This document shows, piece by piece, positions 17,455 through 27,348 of a stretch of DNA of 64,000 nt; within the stretch, counting starts at the first letter, position 1, and each line of letters begins with the position of its first letter. The notes beneath the pieces were generated by a model. That model searched no databases. It was not told the DNA's origin and worked only from the letters and a program-made list of their open reading frames with translations. Location: assembly GCA_002841375.1 (NCBI GenBank), contig PGZO01000021.1, positions 1 to 64,000 on the forward strand, read 5' to 3'. A program made the position numbers and the translations under genes. This DNA comes from Firmicutes bacterium HGW-Firmicutes-7. GTDB lineage: Bacteria; Bacillota; Clostridia; Lachnospirales; Vallitaleaceae.

Positions 17455-20025
17455 TTATTTACCACAGCATTGTTTGTATTTCTTACCACTACCACATGAA
17501 CATGGATCATTTCTTCCAATCTTTTTCTCAGTTCTTCTAATAGGTGTTTTTACAGTGTCACCATCTCCACGGTTGGTTCCCGTTACCTTTGCTACGCTTT
17601 CACGCTCTATTTTTCTTGCCGGTCTCACACTAAAGAGTGATCTTACCGTATCGTCTTGTATGCTTTCAGTCATTTCATCAAACATATCAAAGCCTAAAAA
17701 CTTATATTCAACAAGCGGATCTCTTTGTCCGTAAGCCGCAAGGCTAACACCTTGTCGCATTTGGTCCATATTATCAATGTGATCCATCCATTTTCTATCA
17801 ATAACTCTAAGCAAAATAACTCTTTCTGCTTCTCTCATCATTTCTGGTTCATCAAATTCTTTTTCTATTTTATCATAAATTTTAATAGCTTTATTATATA
17901 TCAAATCCATAAAGCTTTCTCTCGTAATTGTTTCTTTTTCTTTTTCTGATACTTCTAAATTAGTGATCGGAATAATATTAACTAGTGCTTCCTTTAACTG
18001 TGCTAAGTCCCATTCATCAATTTCATCCATTCCATTAGAGTGAGAATTAACAATACGTTCAATCGTCTCTTTAAGCATACTGAAAACATACTCTCGCATG
18101 TCATTACCCTCTAATACTTTTCTTCTTTCGCCATATATAATCTCTCTCTGTTCATTCATAACTTGATCATAATCTAGTAATCGCTTACGCAATCCAAAGT
18201 TATTTCCTTCAACTTTTCTTTGGGCATTTTCAATTGCATTGGATAAGATTCCCGCTGCGATTGGTTGGCCTTCTGGTAACCCCAATCTATTAACTGTGTT
18301 TTTCATTTTGTCAGAGCCAAATAAACGCATTAAATCGTCATCTAATGACAAGTAAAAAGTAGATTCACCTGGATCACCTTGACGTCCAGCACGCCCTCTT
18401 AACTGATTATCTATACGTCTAGATTCATGTCTCTCCGTACCCATTATTTTGAGGCCACCAACTTCAATCACACCTTCACCAAGCTTAATATCCGTACCAC
18501 GACCTGCCATATTCGTTGCAATTGTAACACCACCAAATTGACCAGCGTCTGCAACGATATCTGCTTCTCTTTCATGGAACTTAGCGTTTAAGACATTATG
18601 CTTAACACCATTTTTTCTTAATCTATTACTAAGCTCTTCGGATGCATCAATTGTAATCGTACCTACCAATACAGGCTGGCCTATCTTGTTTGCTTCAATG
18701 ATATCTTGTATAATGGCGTTTGTTTTCTCTTCATGAGAACGATATACAACATCCGGATGATCTTTTCTTGCAATAGGTCTATTTGTCGGAATAACAATAA
18801 CATCCATTCCATATATTTCTCTAAATTCCTGTTCCTCTGTTAAAGCTGTACCTGTCATGCCAGCTTTTTTAGTATATCTATTAAAGTAATTTTGAAAAGT
18901 AATTGTAGCAAGTGTCTTACTTTCTCTACGAACTTGAACGTACTCCTTTGCCTCAATCGCTTGATGAAGACCGTTAGAATATCTTCTACCTGGCATCAAA
19001 CGACCAGTAAATTCATCAACGATTAGAATTTCATCATCCTTATTAACATAATCCTTGTCTTTAAACATAATATTATGTGCTTTAAGCGCTAATGTAATAT
19101 GATGTTGAATTTCCATATTCTCAGGGTCTGCAAGGTTAGCAATTTGAAAGTATGATTCTGCTTTGTGAACCCCATCTGCTGTTAATGTAACATTCTTTGC
19201 TTTCTCATCAACAACATAATCGCCTTCTTCTTGTATTTCTTCATTTAAGATGGCACTCATCTTCGTAACTTCTCCAATAATACGTCCTTTTGTAAGACGC
19301 CTAACAAATAGATCGGCTTGTTGATATAAGTGTGTAGACTTATTGCTACTACCTGAAATAATCAAAGGTGTTCTAGCCTCATCAACTAAAACAGAGTCAA
19401 CCTCATCAATGATTGCATAATGAAGTGGTCGCTGAACCATATCGTGTTTATATAAAACCATATTATCTCTTAAATAATCAAATCCATACTCATTATTCGT
19501 TCCATATGTAATGTCACATCCATAGGCTGCTCTTCTATCTTCATTTGTAATACCGTTGACAATAACACCAACAGATAAACCTAGAAATTCATATACCTGA
19601 CCCATCCACTCTGCATCACGACTAGCTAAATAGTCATTAACTGTAACTACGTGAACGCCTTGGCCTTCAAGTGCATTTAAATATGCAGATAATGGCGCTA
19701 CAAGAGTTTTACCTTCTCCTGTTTTCATTTCTGCAATTCTGCCTTGATGTAAAATAATACCCCCAATTAACTGTACTCTATAGTGGGTCATGCCAAGAAC
19801 TCTAGTCGAAGTTTCTCTTACAGCTGCAAAAGCTTCAGGTAACAAATCATCTAAGGTTTCCCCTTGTTTGAAGCGTTCTCTAAACTCAGTAGTTTTTGCT
19901 TTTAATTCGTCATCAGATAGTCCCTTAAATTGATCTTGCAAACTTTCTATTTGATCTGCTAGGCCTTCTATTCTTTTTAATTCTCTTTCACTATGTGTTC
20001 CAAATATTTTTTCAAATACATTCAT
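17455..20025 (-). CDS. secA: Protein translocase ATPase SecA
   Basis: The motor that drives secretory proteins through Sec[11 protein letters not shown] (about 100-107) is Walker [17 protein letters not shown] holds the DEAD-like Walker B region, and the second motor half contains [13 protein letters not shown] and [11 protein letters not shown]. The SEC-C zinc-binding tail [15 protein letters not shown] is complete. At 856 residues it is full length. The start follows GGAAGGTG. The prfB gene begins 35 bases downstream, an arrangement common in Firmicutes. A MITE-like element sits about 90 bases upstream and may touch its promoter. Confidence 0.98.
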   Translation of the reverse strand: MNVFEKIFGTHSERELKRIEGLADQIESLQDQFKGLSDDELKAKTTEFRERFKQGETLDDLLPEAFAAVRETSTRVLGMTHYRVQLIGGIILHQGRIAEMKTGEGKTLVAPLSAYLNALEGQGVHVVTVNDYLASRDAEWMGQVYEFLGLSVGVIVNGITNEDRRAAYGCDITYGTNNEYGFDYLRDNMVLYKHDMVQRPLHYAIIDEVDSVLVDEARTPLIISGSSNKSTHLYQQADLFVRRLTKGRIIGEVTKMSAILNEEIQEEGDYVVDEKAKNVTLTADGVHKAESYFQIANLADPENMEIQHHITLALKAHNIMFKDKDYVNKDDEILIVDEFTGRLMPGRRYSNGLHQAIEAKEYVQVRRESKTLATITFQNYFNRYTKKAGMTGTALTEEQEFREIYGMDVIVIPTNRPIARKDHPDVVYRSHEEKTNAIIQDIIEANKIGQPVLVGTITIDASEELSNRLRKNGVKHNVLNAKFHEREADIVADAGQFGGVTIATNMAGRGTDIKLGEGVIEVGGLKIMGTERHESRRIDNQLRGRAGRQGDPGESTFYLSLDDDLMRLFGSDKMKNTVNRLGLPEGQPIAAGILSNAIENAQRKVEGNNFGLRKRLLDYDQVMNEQREIIYGERRKVLEGNDMREYVFSMLKETIERIVNSHSNGMDEIDEWDLAQLKEALVNIIPITNLEVSEKEKETITRESFMDLIYNKAIKIYDKIEKEFDEPEMMREAERVILLRVIDRKWMDHIDNMDQMRQGVSLAAYGQRDPLVEYKFLGFDMFDEMTESIQDDTVRSLFSVRPARKIERESVAKVTGTNRGDGDTVKTPIRRTEKKIGRNDPCSCGSGKKYKQCCGK

Positions 20026-20419
20026 AATTTACACCTTCCAATCTCTTAAGTAAACAAGCTTATGATTACCTTATTCTTACAAATATAGTCTATTTTTATA
20101 CAATAATCATGTGGCATTAGTGTCAAAAGTATATCGTTGTTCTTTCTCGCACAACATATTGTGGATGAATGCTTTAACCATCGCTATATGTTGTATAAGA
20201 ATTAGAACCAACTTGCTTTTTACACTACAACCATCATGTATGTTTTTTATATTGACATTATTTCATTCTACCATTAACTGGTAGGTTATTCAATATTAAT
20301 TTCTCTTTTGTTATTGATTTGTAATAGGCATGATAGAAAATAATTGCTCTCCTCGATCGATTCATGATAAAATACTTATAAACTTCATATTATTACAAAT
20401 AAATCATGGGGGTACAATT
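20026..20419. other. Intergenic region between secA and the fusion gene
   Basis: This 394-base divergent spacer holds MITE copy A. It should also contain promoters for both genes. For the fusion gene, TTGCTC and TAAAAT at 18-base spacing (about 20343-20372) is the best candidate I see, but weak. No riboswitch or small gene was recognised. Confidence 0.5.
20113..20232. mobile_element. MITE-like 120-bp inverted-repeat element, copy A
   Basis: Exactly 120 bases, matching the reverse complement of 63508-63627 at all but about 14 positions by hand count. Imperfect terminal inverted repeats start GG.(4)AGTGTCAAAAG, and the interior is also largely self-complementary. A 7-bp direct repeat ATCATGT flanks both ends (20106-20112 and 20233-20239), consistent with target duplication. 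It has no coding capacity. It sits between the divergent secA and the TIM-ligase fusion gene. Confidence 0.85.
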
Positions 20420-22909
20420 ATGAAATTATCTTTTTCCACCTTGGGGTGTCCTAGTTGGTCATGGTCAGACATGATTTCTACAGCTAAAGACTTAGGATTT
20501 GATGGAATTGAAGTGCGTGGTATCGCACATCAATTATTTGCACCAAAAGCTTTACCTTTTACGCCAGAAAATATTGAAAGCACTAAGTTAAAAATGAATC
20601 ACCTTAATCTTGAAATATCTTGCCTTTCTTCTGCTTGCTATTTATTTGATCAAGAAAATATTCTTCAACATCTTTGTGAAGGCAAAGAATACGTAGACTT
20701 AGCAAATAAACTAGGTGTGAAATACGTTAGAGTTCTAGGGGATAAGGAACCCCATGTTACCGAACCCGTTGATATGAACGCAGTAAGAGAAGCAGCTATT
20801 ATTTTAGCTGATTATGCAAAGGACAAAAATGTTTCTATTTTAATAGAAACAAATGGTGTGTTTGCCAACTCAACGACTATGAATGCCTTTATGAACTCCT
20901 TAAACAAAGAAAATGTTGGCGTGTTATGGGATGTACATCATCCTTTTACTTTCATGCATGAGTCATTGGAGTATACTTATGAAACGTTAAAACCCTTCAT
21001 AAAATACATTCATGTTAAAGACTCCATCGTTGTAGAAAATAAGATAATTTATAAAATGCTTGGGGAGGGCGCAATACCTATAAAACAACTTATAATGCGC
21101 TTAGCCGCTGAGCAATATGATGGTTATGTCGTTCTTGAATGGACCAAAAGATGGCAAAGAGATTTAGAGGAGCCTGGTATTGTCTTTCCACATTTCATTA
21201 ATACGATAAAATCTTATCAAATCTCATCTTCCAATGTGCTGACTACAAAAGGCCTTGTTAAGTTAACTATGGGTGATTTAATAGATCAAATTGCTGATGC
21301 CTATCCAAATCATGAAGCCGTTGCTTATGGAGATCAAGATTATAGAAAAACTTATAGTGAACTTAGAGAAGATATTAATCAGGTTGCTAAAGGATTAATG
21401 GCACTAGGTATTAGAAAAGGGGATAGCGTTGCTGTATGGGCAACAAATTACCCTCAATGGATTACTGCTTTATTTGCTACTGCTAAAATCGGGGCTGTGC
21501 TCGTAACGGTTAACACAAACTATAAGATATATGAAGCCGAATATTTGTTAAAGCAATCTGACGCCACAACTTTAATATTAATGGAAGGCTTTAAGGATAC
21601 GAACTATGTTGAAATTATAAACAATCTATGTCCAGAGCTAACCCACTGCGAACCTGGCAAACTAAATTCCACAAAATTTCCATATCTAAAGAATATTATT
21701 TACTTAGATTATCGTGAATATGCAGGGATGTATAATTGGAAGGAACTATATTCTTTAGGCAAAGATATTTCTGACGAAGAACTCTATAATATCCAAAGTG
21801 TTCTAGATCCAGATGACATTATTAATATGCAATACACTTCTGGAACAACTGGCTTTCCAAAGGGCGTTATGTTAACCCACTATAATATTGTAAACAATGG
21901 CAAGAACATCGGTGATTGTATGCATTTTACCAAGAATGATCGTTTATGCATACCCGTACCTTTTTTCCATTGCTTTGGTTTAGTACTTGGTCTGCTCGCT
22001 TGTGTAACCCATGGTTCTACCATGGTACCCGTTGACCATTACAATCCCGAAGTGGTTATGGCTACCCTCGATAAAGAAAAATGCACAGCTTGTCATGGTG
22101 TGCCAACAATGTGGATAGCAATGCTTAATCATCCTAATTTCAAGAATTATAATTTTTCCCCTCTTAGAACTGGAATAATGGCTGGTTCCCCTTGCCCTGA
22201 AAAAGCTATGAGGCAAGTTGTAGAAGATATGGGTTGTAAAGAAATCACCATCGCCTACGGCCAAACCGAAGCCGCTCCTGTTTGTACTCAGTCAAAAGCA
22301 GATGATAGCATTGAAAGAAAAGTTACAACTGTAGGACGTGCACTTCCTTTTATAGAATGCAAAGTGGTAGATCCTGAAACTGGTGAAACCGCCCCTTATG
22401 GCGTCCAAGGAGAATTTGTTGCACGAGGTTATAATGTAATGAAGGGATATTATAAAATGCCTGAAGCTACTTACGCAGCTATTGATGAAAATGGATGGCT
22501 TCATACTGGTGATTTAGCTACTATGGATGAAGAAGGCTACTTTAAGATTACTGGACGTATAAAAGATATGATTATTCGTGGTGGCGAAAATATTTACCCC
22601 AAAGAAATAGAAGAGTTCCTCTATACTGTTAGTGGAATATTAGATGTTCAAGTTATTGGTATTCCAGATAAACAATATAATGAAGTCGTTGGTGCATTTG
22701 TAATTTTAAAAGAAGGCGCTTCCCTGACTGAAGAGGATATTAAAGAACAGGTTCGTATCCATATGGCTAGACATAAGGTTCCAAAGCATATTTTCTTTAC
22801 AGATAGCTTCCCAATGACTGCTAGTGGCAAAATCCAGAAGTTTAAGTTAAGAGATCTTGCAGTTGAAACGCTTCAATTATCTGAAGATGACTTAAATGCA
22901 ACTGTATAA
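20420..22909 (+). CDS. Fusion of a TIM-barrel epimerase-like domain and an acyl-CoA ligase
   Basis: An 829-residue two-domain protein. Residues 1-~262 form an AP-endonuclease-2/sugar phosphate isomerase-epimerase barrel with its metal-ligand set visible: Glu143 (ETN), Asp171 (WDVHHP), His198 (HVKDS) and Glu240 (VLEWT). Residues ~275-829 form an AMP-forming acyl-CoA synthetase: TSGTTGFPKG at 473, YGQTEAAPV, GWLHTGDLA, GRIKDMIIRGGENIYP and the catalytic Lys804 in SGKIQKFKL. Both halves look active. The ATG at 20420 follows GGGGG; an upstream in-frame ATG at 20330 has no site. The substrate is not evident. Possibly a sugar- or polyol-derived acid activated as its CoA ester, but that is speculation. 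Confidence 0.9.
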   Translation: MKLSFSTLGCPSWSWSDMISTAKDLGFDGIEVRGIAHQLFAPKALPFTPENIESTKLKMNHLNLEISCLSSACYLFDQENILQHLCEGKEYVDLANKLGVKYVRVLGDKEPHVTEPVDMNAVREAAIILADYAKDKNVSILIETNGVFANSTTMNAFMNSLNKENVGVLWDVHHPFTFMHESLEYTYETLKPFIKYIHVKDSIVVENKIIYKMLGEGAIPIKQLIMRLAAEQYDGYVVLEWTKRWQRDLEEPGIVFPHFINTIKSYQISSSNVLTTKGLVKLTMGDLIDQIADAYPNHEAVAYGDQDYRKTYSELREDINQVAKGLMALGIRKGDSVAVWATNYPQWITALFATAKIGAVLVTVNTNYKIYEAEYLLKQSDATTLILMEGFKDTNYVEIINNLCPELTHCEPGKLNSTKFPYLKNIIYLDYREYAGMYNWKELYSLGKDISDEELYNIQSVLDPDDIINMQYTSGTTGFPKGVMLTHYNIVNNGKNIGDCMHFTKNDRLCIPVPFFHCFGLVLGLLACVTHGSTMVPVDHYNPEVVMATLDKEKCTACHGVPTMWIAMLNHPNFKNYNFSPLRTGIMAGSPCPEKAMRQVVEDMGCKEITIAYGQTEAAPVCTQSKADDSIERKVTTVGRALPFIECKVVDPETGETAPYGVQGEFVARGYNVMKGYYKMPEATYAAIDENGWLHTGDLATMDEEGYFKITGRIKDMIIRGGENIYPKEIEEFLYTVSGILDVQVIGIPDKQYNEVVGAFVILKEGASLTEEDIKEQVRIHMARHKVPKHIFFTDSFPMTASGKIQKFKLRDLAVETLQLSEDDLNATV

Positions 22910-22948
22910 GACTTATTTTATGTTTAATTCTTAAGGGTTATAATGCTA

Positions 22949-22977
22949 TTGCTTGCTGACAAATTGTCGGTTATAAT
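22949..22977 (+). promoter_or_regulatory. Promoter of the HPP gene with a palindrome in the spacer
   Basis: TTGCTT, a 17-base spacer and a perfect TATAAT lie 30 bases before the HPP start. The spacer contains the palindrome GACAAATTGTC (22958-22968), which could be an operator. Confidence 0.65.
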
Positions 22978-23006
22978 GACAATATAAAGCATTTACGGAG
23001 GCACAT

Positions 23007-23486
23007 ATGTATATTATTGATCCTAAGCTTAAGGGAAATATAAGAAGATATTTTATCCAGTGTATTTGCATTACTATCTTTATATACTTAGTAATTTCAA
23101 TCGTTGATGTAACAATGAATATAACTTTAGTCGCCTCTATAGGTGCAACAACTTTTATCGTATTTACTATGCCTCATAGAAGGGTTTCAAATGTAAGATA
23201 TGTACTTGGAGGTTATATCATAGGCATATTAACCGGTACCCTTTGCTGGTTTTTTGGATCTACTTATAACTTTATAGGCCTTAGTTTTGCAGGAGCTTTA
23301 GCCATTGGTATAAGTATATTCTTTATGGCCATTACCAATACGGAGCATCCACCTGCCGCTGCTTTTGCTTTTGGTATCGTCATGGACGGTTTTCACTTAA
23401 AGACCATTGTCATTATGTTATTCATACTTATACTTTTTCAGATTATTAAAAAATTCACCAAGAAGTGGTTAATTGATTTGGTTTAA
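23007..23486 (+). CDS. HPP family integral membrane protein
   Basis: A 159-residue protein with four or five membrane segments. The motif TEHPPAAAFAFG (about 112-123) identifies the HPP family (named for its His-Pro-Pro). Some HPP proteins of cyanobacteria and chloroplasts take part in nitrite transport, but most bacterial members are uncharacterised. The start follows CGGAGG. It has its own promoter and terminator, so it is likely a single-gene unit. Confidence 0.88.
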   Translation: MYIIDPKLKGNIRRYFIQCICITIFIYLVISIVDVTMNITLVASIGATTFIVFTMPHRRVSNVRYVLGGYIIGILTGTLCWFFGSTYNFIGLSFAGALAIGISIFFMAITNTEHPPAAAFAFGIVMDGFHLKTIVIMLFILILFQIIKKFTKKWLIDLV

Positions 23487-23529
23487 AAGAGTGAGAATTT
23501 AGAGAAATCTTTATTTTCACTCTTTTTTC
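23486..23529 (+). terminator. Terminator of the HPP gene
   Basis: AAAAGAGTGA pairs with TCACTCTTTT and is followed by further Ts. It starts at the stop codon of the HPP gene. Confidence 0.8.
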
Positions 23530-23635
23530 GAATCAATTCTGTTCACATTTCAATCCCTCGACAACGTCTGCTTTTATAACATTATAATAGTATATCTAAT
23601 CGACATTTTCTTCTTTTTTCCTACCCATCTAATAT

Positions 23636-23643
23636 GCTATAAT
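23636..23643 (+). promoter_or_regulatory. Extended -10 promoter of the repeat lipoprotein
   Basis: TGCTATAAT matches an extended -10 (TGnTATAAT) with no good -35. It would give a 5' leader of about 115 bases before the lipoprotein. I could not match that leader to a known riboswitch. Confidence 0.5.
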
Positions 23644-23763
23644 CAAATAAAATAACAATCGTTCGTGAGCTTTTTGTTCAAAGAAATTTGGAGCCTTGTC
23701 AATAGCATTAAAAGCTTATTACCCAAAATACCCTAGGTGATAGGCACCATATAGGAGAAACCT

Positions 23764-24930
23764 ATGAAGCCAATAAACTTTCCAAAGCAAATAATAATTC
23801 TTTTATTACTAGCCTTTATTTTATCCTTATCTACAAGTTGTGGAAAAAAATTTGTTGAGGAAGAAGTGAATAAAACCGTATCATCTACCACTGTAGAAGA
23901 ACCAGATCCCGAAGATTCGGACGACCCAGTTATGAAGATGTCACTTAGCCTTAAAGAGCATGGAATTAATCTTAATAAATATGAGTTGTCACCGGATTTA
24001 TTTACGTACTATATATATGATTGCTTTGATGGCAATATTGATAATTACCTCTCATACTTAAAAACAAATTATGCTATGGATTTTGAAATCTCACTATTAG
24101 AATTCAATGTTTGGACGGCAACCCAATATATGTCTGAACGTCTCAAAGAATTAGATATATATATTGATGATTATGAAATAAATCCCTACAACTTACTCAT
24201 TTATATTGATCGACGTTTTGATGGGGACATAGATGAATTCATTTTGGCTATGACTGAATGGTACGAAAATGATTTTGATTTTTTTCTAACATTATTTGAA
24301 GATGCTTGGTGGGATATGATGCAAGATGATTACTACTTAGCTTTTGAAAACTATTTATATGCTCACGACATAAATTTACATGATTATAACGTAGATTTAT
24401 GGGAATTTGAAGAATTTATTCAATTCTATTATGATGGTAAAATAGATACGTTTCTGCTATGTTTGGCTGACTTTTATTCAAATGATTTCGCCTTATTTCT
24501 TAATACAGAATATTATCATACTGATCCTCAATTTGAGTCCAATATATTTGCTGATGCTCCAAACGATTATTCAAGTTCATTTTATGGACCTTTTGATAAT
24601 ACTCAAACGCCTCAGTTTGAATCAAATGCTTTTGCCGATGATTCAAATTCTTCTTCTAATTCATTTTATGGACCTTTTGATAATACCCAAACACCGCAAC
24701 TTGAGTCTAATTTTTTTGCTGATGATCCAAGACCTTATTCAAATTCATTTTATAATGATTTAGGAGACACTGACTTAGTTGATTCTTTTGACCCCTACAA
24801 CGCCCGCATACCATATTTTGGAAACCGCACTTACGATAGCTTCTTTGGGCAGTACCTTCATGAAGAATACCTTACAGATCTCTATAAAGAGAGTTTTAGG
24901 ATTCAGTCTGGTTTAAGAAAAACTGATTAA
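23764..24930 (+). CDS. Repeat-built lipoprotein of unknown function
   Basis: A 388-residue protein with a lipoprotein signal: lysine, a hydrophobic core and lipobox LSTSC with Cys26. Three aromatic, acidic repeats of ~60-70 residues follow (about 62-115, 128-180, 193-245). Each has the pattern LK.h.I.l..Y.....l..YI...FDGnID.fl......fdf.l. A second set of three 28-residue tandem repeats (PQFESN.FAD....SSSFYGPFDNTQT) covers residues 255-336. The tail is aromatic and polar. It is very acidic and probably surface exposed. I do not recognise a family. The start follows ATAGGAG. Confidence 0.85.
   Translation: MKPINFPKQIIILLLLAFILSLSTSCGKKFVEEEVNKTVSSTTVEEPDPEDSDDPVMKMSLSLKEHGINLNKYELSPDLFTYYIYDCFDGNIDNYLSYLKTNYAMDFEISLLEFNVWTATQYMSERLKELDIYIDDYEINPYNLLIYIDRRFDGDIDEFILAMTEWYENDFDFFLTLFEDAWWDMMQDDYYLAFENYLYAHDINLHDYNVDLWEFEEFIQFYYDGKIDTFLLCLADFYSNDFALFLNTEYYHTDPQFESNIFADAPNDYSSSFYGPFDNTQTPQFESNAFADDSNSSSNSFYGPFDNTQTPQLESNFFADDPRPYSNSFYNDLGDTDLVDSFDPYNARIPYFGNRTYDSFFGQYLHEEYLTDLYKESFRIQSGLRKTD
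24526..24771 (+). repeat. Three tandem 84-bp coding repeats
   Basis: Units at 24526-24609, 24610-24693 and 24694-24771 (the last slightly short) encode the PQ(F/L)ESN...SFYGPFDNTQT peptide. The first two are nearly identical at the protein level, so they are likely recent and may vary in copy number between strains. Confidence 0.85.
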
Positions 24931-24933
24931 CTA

Positions 24934-27039
24934 CTAATCCATTTTTGATTTAATTAATTCAAGAATATCTTCAACTTTAGGCGCATTAAATAGAATATTT
25001 AAGTCTCTTTGGTTTAATAACAATTCCATTAATGTGGTGAGTGCATTATAGTGACTGGTCTTGTCTATAGGTGCTAAGGTAAAAATAAGCTTTACAGGGT
25101 CATTTGTCTCGTGTCCAAAAGCAACAGCTTCTGAGAGCCTTATAAGACTCATACCTAGCTTGTTTACTCCTTTATTATGTGAAGCGTGTGAAAAAGCAAT
25201 ACCAGGTGCAATAACGATATATGGACCTAGTTTTTTAATGTTGTCAAGAATAACTTTCGTATATGTATCTGATATACTGTCTTGTTCATATAAAAGTTCA
25301 CAACCTGCAATAATGGCTTCTTGCCAATTATCTACTTTTACATTTAACTTAATATTTATCTCATTTAATAAATCAACCAAAGATGCTTGCGGTCCTTCAA
25401 TCATTCGAAAACTTTGATTGACTGTATTAATGCTTGTTGCTTGATTATGAGCTTCAAGCATAAAAGCTTCAATTTTTTCAATGTTCTCTTTCTTCAAAAG
25501 AGGGTTTACCAATATTGTAGGAAACTGGCTTCGCTTAAGCTCTATGGTGCTAATGACCAAATCAACAGGCCAATCTGTCCTTTTAAAGAAGTCTAAATAA
25601 GATACCGTTTCTAAAATATCTAGATCACTAAAGTTTGTACTTATGCGATTATAAAGCATTTTCGCAGTACCAAGACCACTAGCACATACAAGCAACACAT
25701 TCAATTTCTTATTGAATTGCACCTTGCCTTTTTCAATTTCTGCTGCAAAGTGTAAAGTAATATAGGATAGTTCATCATCGTTCATGTCAATAGGGTATTT
25801 AATTTTAAGCAATAGGATAGCTTCTTTAACGACAAGAAAAAGTCGGTAATAATTTTGTCTGATGTCTTCTAGAAGAGGGTTGGTCAAATACATTTTATAC
25901 TTGCACCGGTGTACCGCAGGCTTAAGATGGATACATAGATCTACTAGCATATGGTTCTCATCATGAAATTCTACATTCAATTGTGTTTTAATAAAGTTTG
26001 TAATATCCTTTGCCATTTCCATATAATCAAATTCTTCATTATTGAATAAAAGAGAGACATTAAAATTGTTGTTGCTTTCAGGCGAAGCAGTCCCATCCTT
26101 TTTGTCCTTTTCTGTTGGTTTACCAAGTTGTGCTGCCAAGATATGTAAGGTGATATACCCAACTTCAGACTTTGGAATCATGATTTCAAAATTTTCTTCT
26201 AGTATTTCAGCAAATTTCTCTCCTGTTTTAAACTCATCTGTTTTTTCTAATAACAATAAATCTTCAGTTGGTAAGAAAATGCTTTTGCCAGCTTGTATAC
26301 GTTGCAATGCAATAGCAAGATGCGTGAACAAACTAGCAAAAGAATTGTCCCCAAGCCGGACACCCAGCATAACTTGTAAAGCATTTAAGGATTTTTCTAA
26401 TATGTTCAAATCTACACTAAAAAATAATGGGTTATTATTTAAACCAAGTCGATTTTGTTTGTTGTATATTTTATGATCAAATTCATGGTTGCAGATGATA
26501 CCTAATATTTGTTCTGTTGTCAAAAAATCCTTCGCAAGACCTAGTAGCGCATTGCGCTTAGCTGTTTCTGTTCCTTCAATTTTGATGCCATAGTTTGGTT
26601 TCTTTATAAGGTCTAATTGATATTTTCTTAACCATTCCTCAATAAATATGATTTCTTTCATAACGGTACCCCGGCTGATCTTTAAACACGCTTGGAGATA
26701 AGCAGTTTTAAGTGGTTCTTCAGAATTAAGCAATTCTAACAATAAGATCTTTTGGCGTTCCTCGCTAGAATAATAGTAATCTTTTGGTGTCTTTCCATCT
26801 AAAAGTTCAAGAATTACACGACGTTGATCCTCACCACCTTCAAGAATAAACCCTTTTCCGTAAATAACTTCAATGAAACCTAATTGCTTTTGCTTTAACC
26901 AATCGTTTATTTCTTTAATATCATAACGAATTGTTCTTTCCGATATTTTATACGTTTCTTTCATTGTAGTGATATTTATAGGTGTATGAACAGATGCAAT
27001 CTGAATGAGCATTTTTAGACAACGGTTATTCAAACTCAT
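24934..27039 (-). CDS. PRD-domain PTS transcription regulator (BglG/MtlR-like)
   Basis: A 701-residue regulator: two helix-turn-helix domains at the N-terminus (ISERTIRYDIKEIN near 30-45), two PRD domains (about 170-410, with histidines in FTHLAIA, YITLHILA, CIHLKPAVH and YITLHFAAE), an EIIB-like domain with CASGLGTAK (Cys452), and an EIIA domain with FSHASH (His618). PTS phosphorylation of these sites should tie activity to substrate supply. It is divergent from the ascorbate-type PTS genes, which it presumably controls. Its own EIIA domain closely resembles the free EIIA next door. The start follows TAGGAGG. Confidence 0.93.
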   Translation of the reverse strand: MSLNNRCLKMLIQIASVHTPINITTMKETYKISERTIRYDIKEINDWLKQKQLGFIEVIYGKGFILEGGEDQRRVILELLDGKTPKDYYYSSEERQKILLLELLNSEEPLKTAYLQACLKISRGTVMKEIIFIEEWLRKYQLDLIKKPNYGIKIEGTETAKRNALLGLAKDFLTTEQILGIICNHEFDHKIYNKQNRLGLNNNPLFFSVDLNILEKSLNALQVMLGVRLGDNSFASLFTHLAIALQRIQAGKSIFLPTEDLLLLEKTDEFKTGEKFAEILEENFEIMIPKSEVGYITLHILAAQLGKPTEKDKKDGTASPESNNNFNVSLLFNNEEFDYMEMAKDITNFIKTQLNVEFHDENHMLVDLCIHLKPAVHRCKYKMYLTNPLLEDIRQNYYRLFLVVKEAILLLKIKYPIDMNDDELSYITLHFAAEIEKGKVQFNKKLNVLLVCASGLGTAKMLYNRISTNFSDLDILETVSYLDFFKRTDWPVDLVISTIELKRSQFPTILVNPLLKKENIEKIEAFMLEAHNQATSINTVNQSFRMIEGPQASLVDLLNEINIKLNVKVDNWQEAIIAGCELLYEQDSISDTYTKVILDNIKKLGPYIVIAPGIAFSHASHNKGVNKLGMSLIRLSEAVAFGHETNDPVKLIFTLAPIDKTSHYNALTTLMELLLNQRDLNILFNAPKVEDILELIKSKMD

Positions 27040-27348
27040 GGTAATCCTCCTATAAGCTATGGCTCATTTCTATTTAATCATATTCATAAGTAGACATCAA
27101 CAAGAATATGAATAAATAATACAAAATTGCAACAATGCTACGATTACACAATTTTAAATGTATATGCAAGAAATCACACAAACTTAATGTTACAAGTAAT
27201 TTAGTGCTTATGTATTCAAATTCTGTATTAATCTAATTTTGCAAAATTGAATCGGCAATATATTGGATGGTTAATAATTGGAATTCTTTTGAAATAATGA
27301 GTATACTTGCATTATAGAAGTGATTAAATCTTAAAAGGTGGCGTAAAA
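27040..27348. other. Divergent PTS regulator/operon intergenic region
   Basis: 309 AT-rich bases between the regulator and the PTS operon. The palindrome AATTTTGCAAAATT (27235-27248) and a related AAAATTGCAA near 27124 are candidate operators. Otherwise I see only the promoter listed separately. Confidence 0.5.
27289..27318 (+). promoter_or_regulatory. Probable promoter of the PTS operon
   Basis: TTGAAA (5 of 6), an 18-base spacer and TATAGA (4 of 6) lie 30 bases before the IIA gene. The palindrome at 27235-27248 lies upstream, in a position suited to an activator. Confidence 0.55.

Noticed and set aside
23650-23763. c-di-GMP riboswitch in the lipoprotein leader
   Set aside because: The leader lacks the conserved GEMM core and does not fold into its three-way shape by eye.
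26042-26476. Long plus-strand reading frame opposite the PTS regulator
   Set aside because: Shadow of the real gene; no ribosome site and no recognisable product. The same holds for other opposite-strand frames such as 10713-11030 and 34086-33802.
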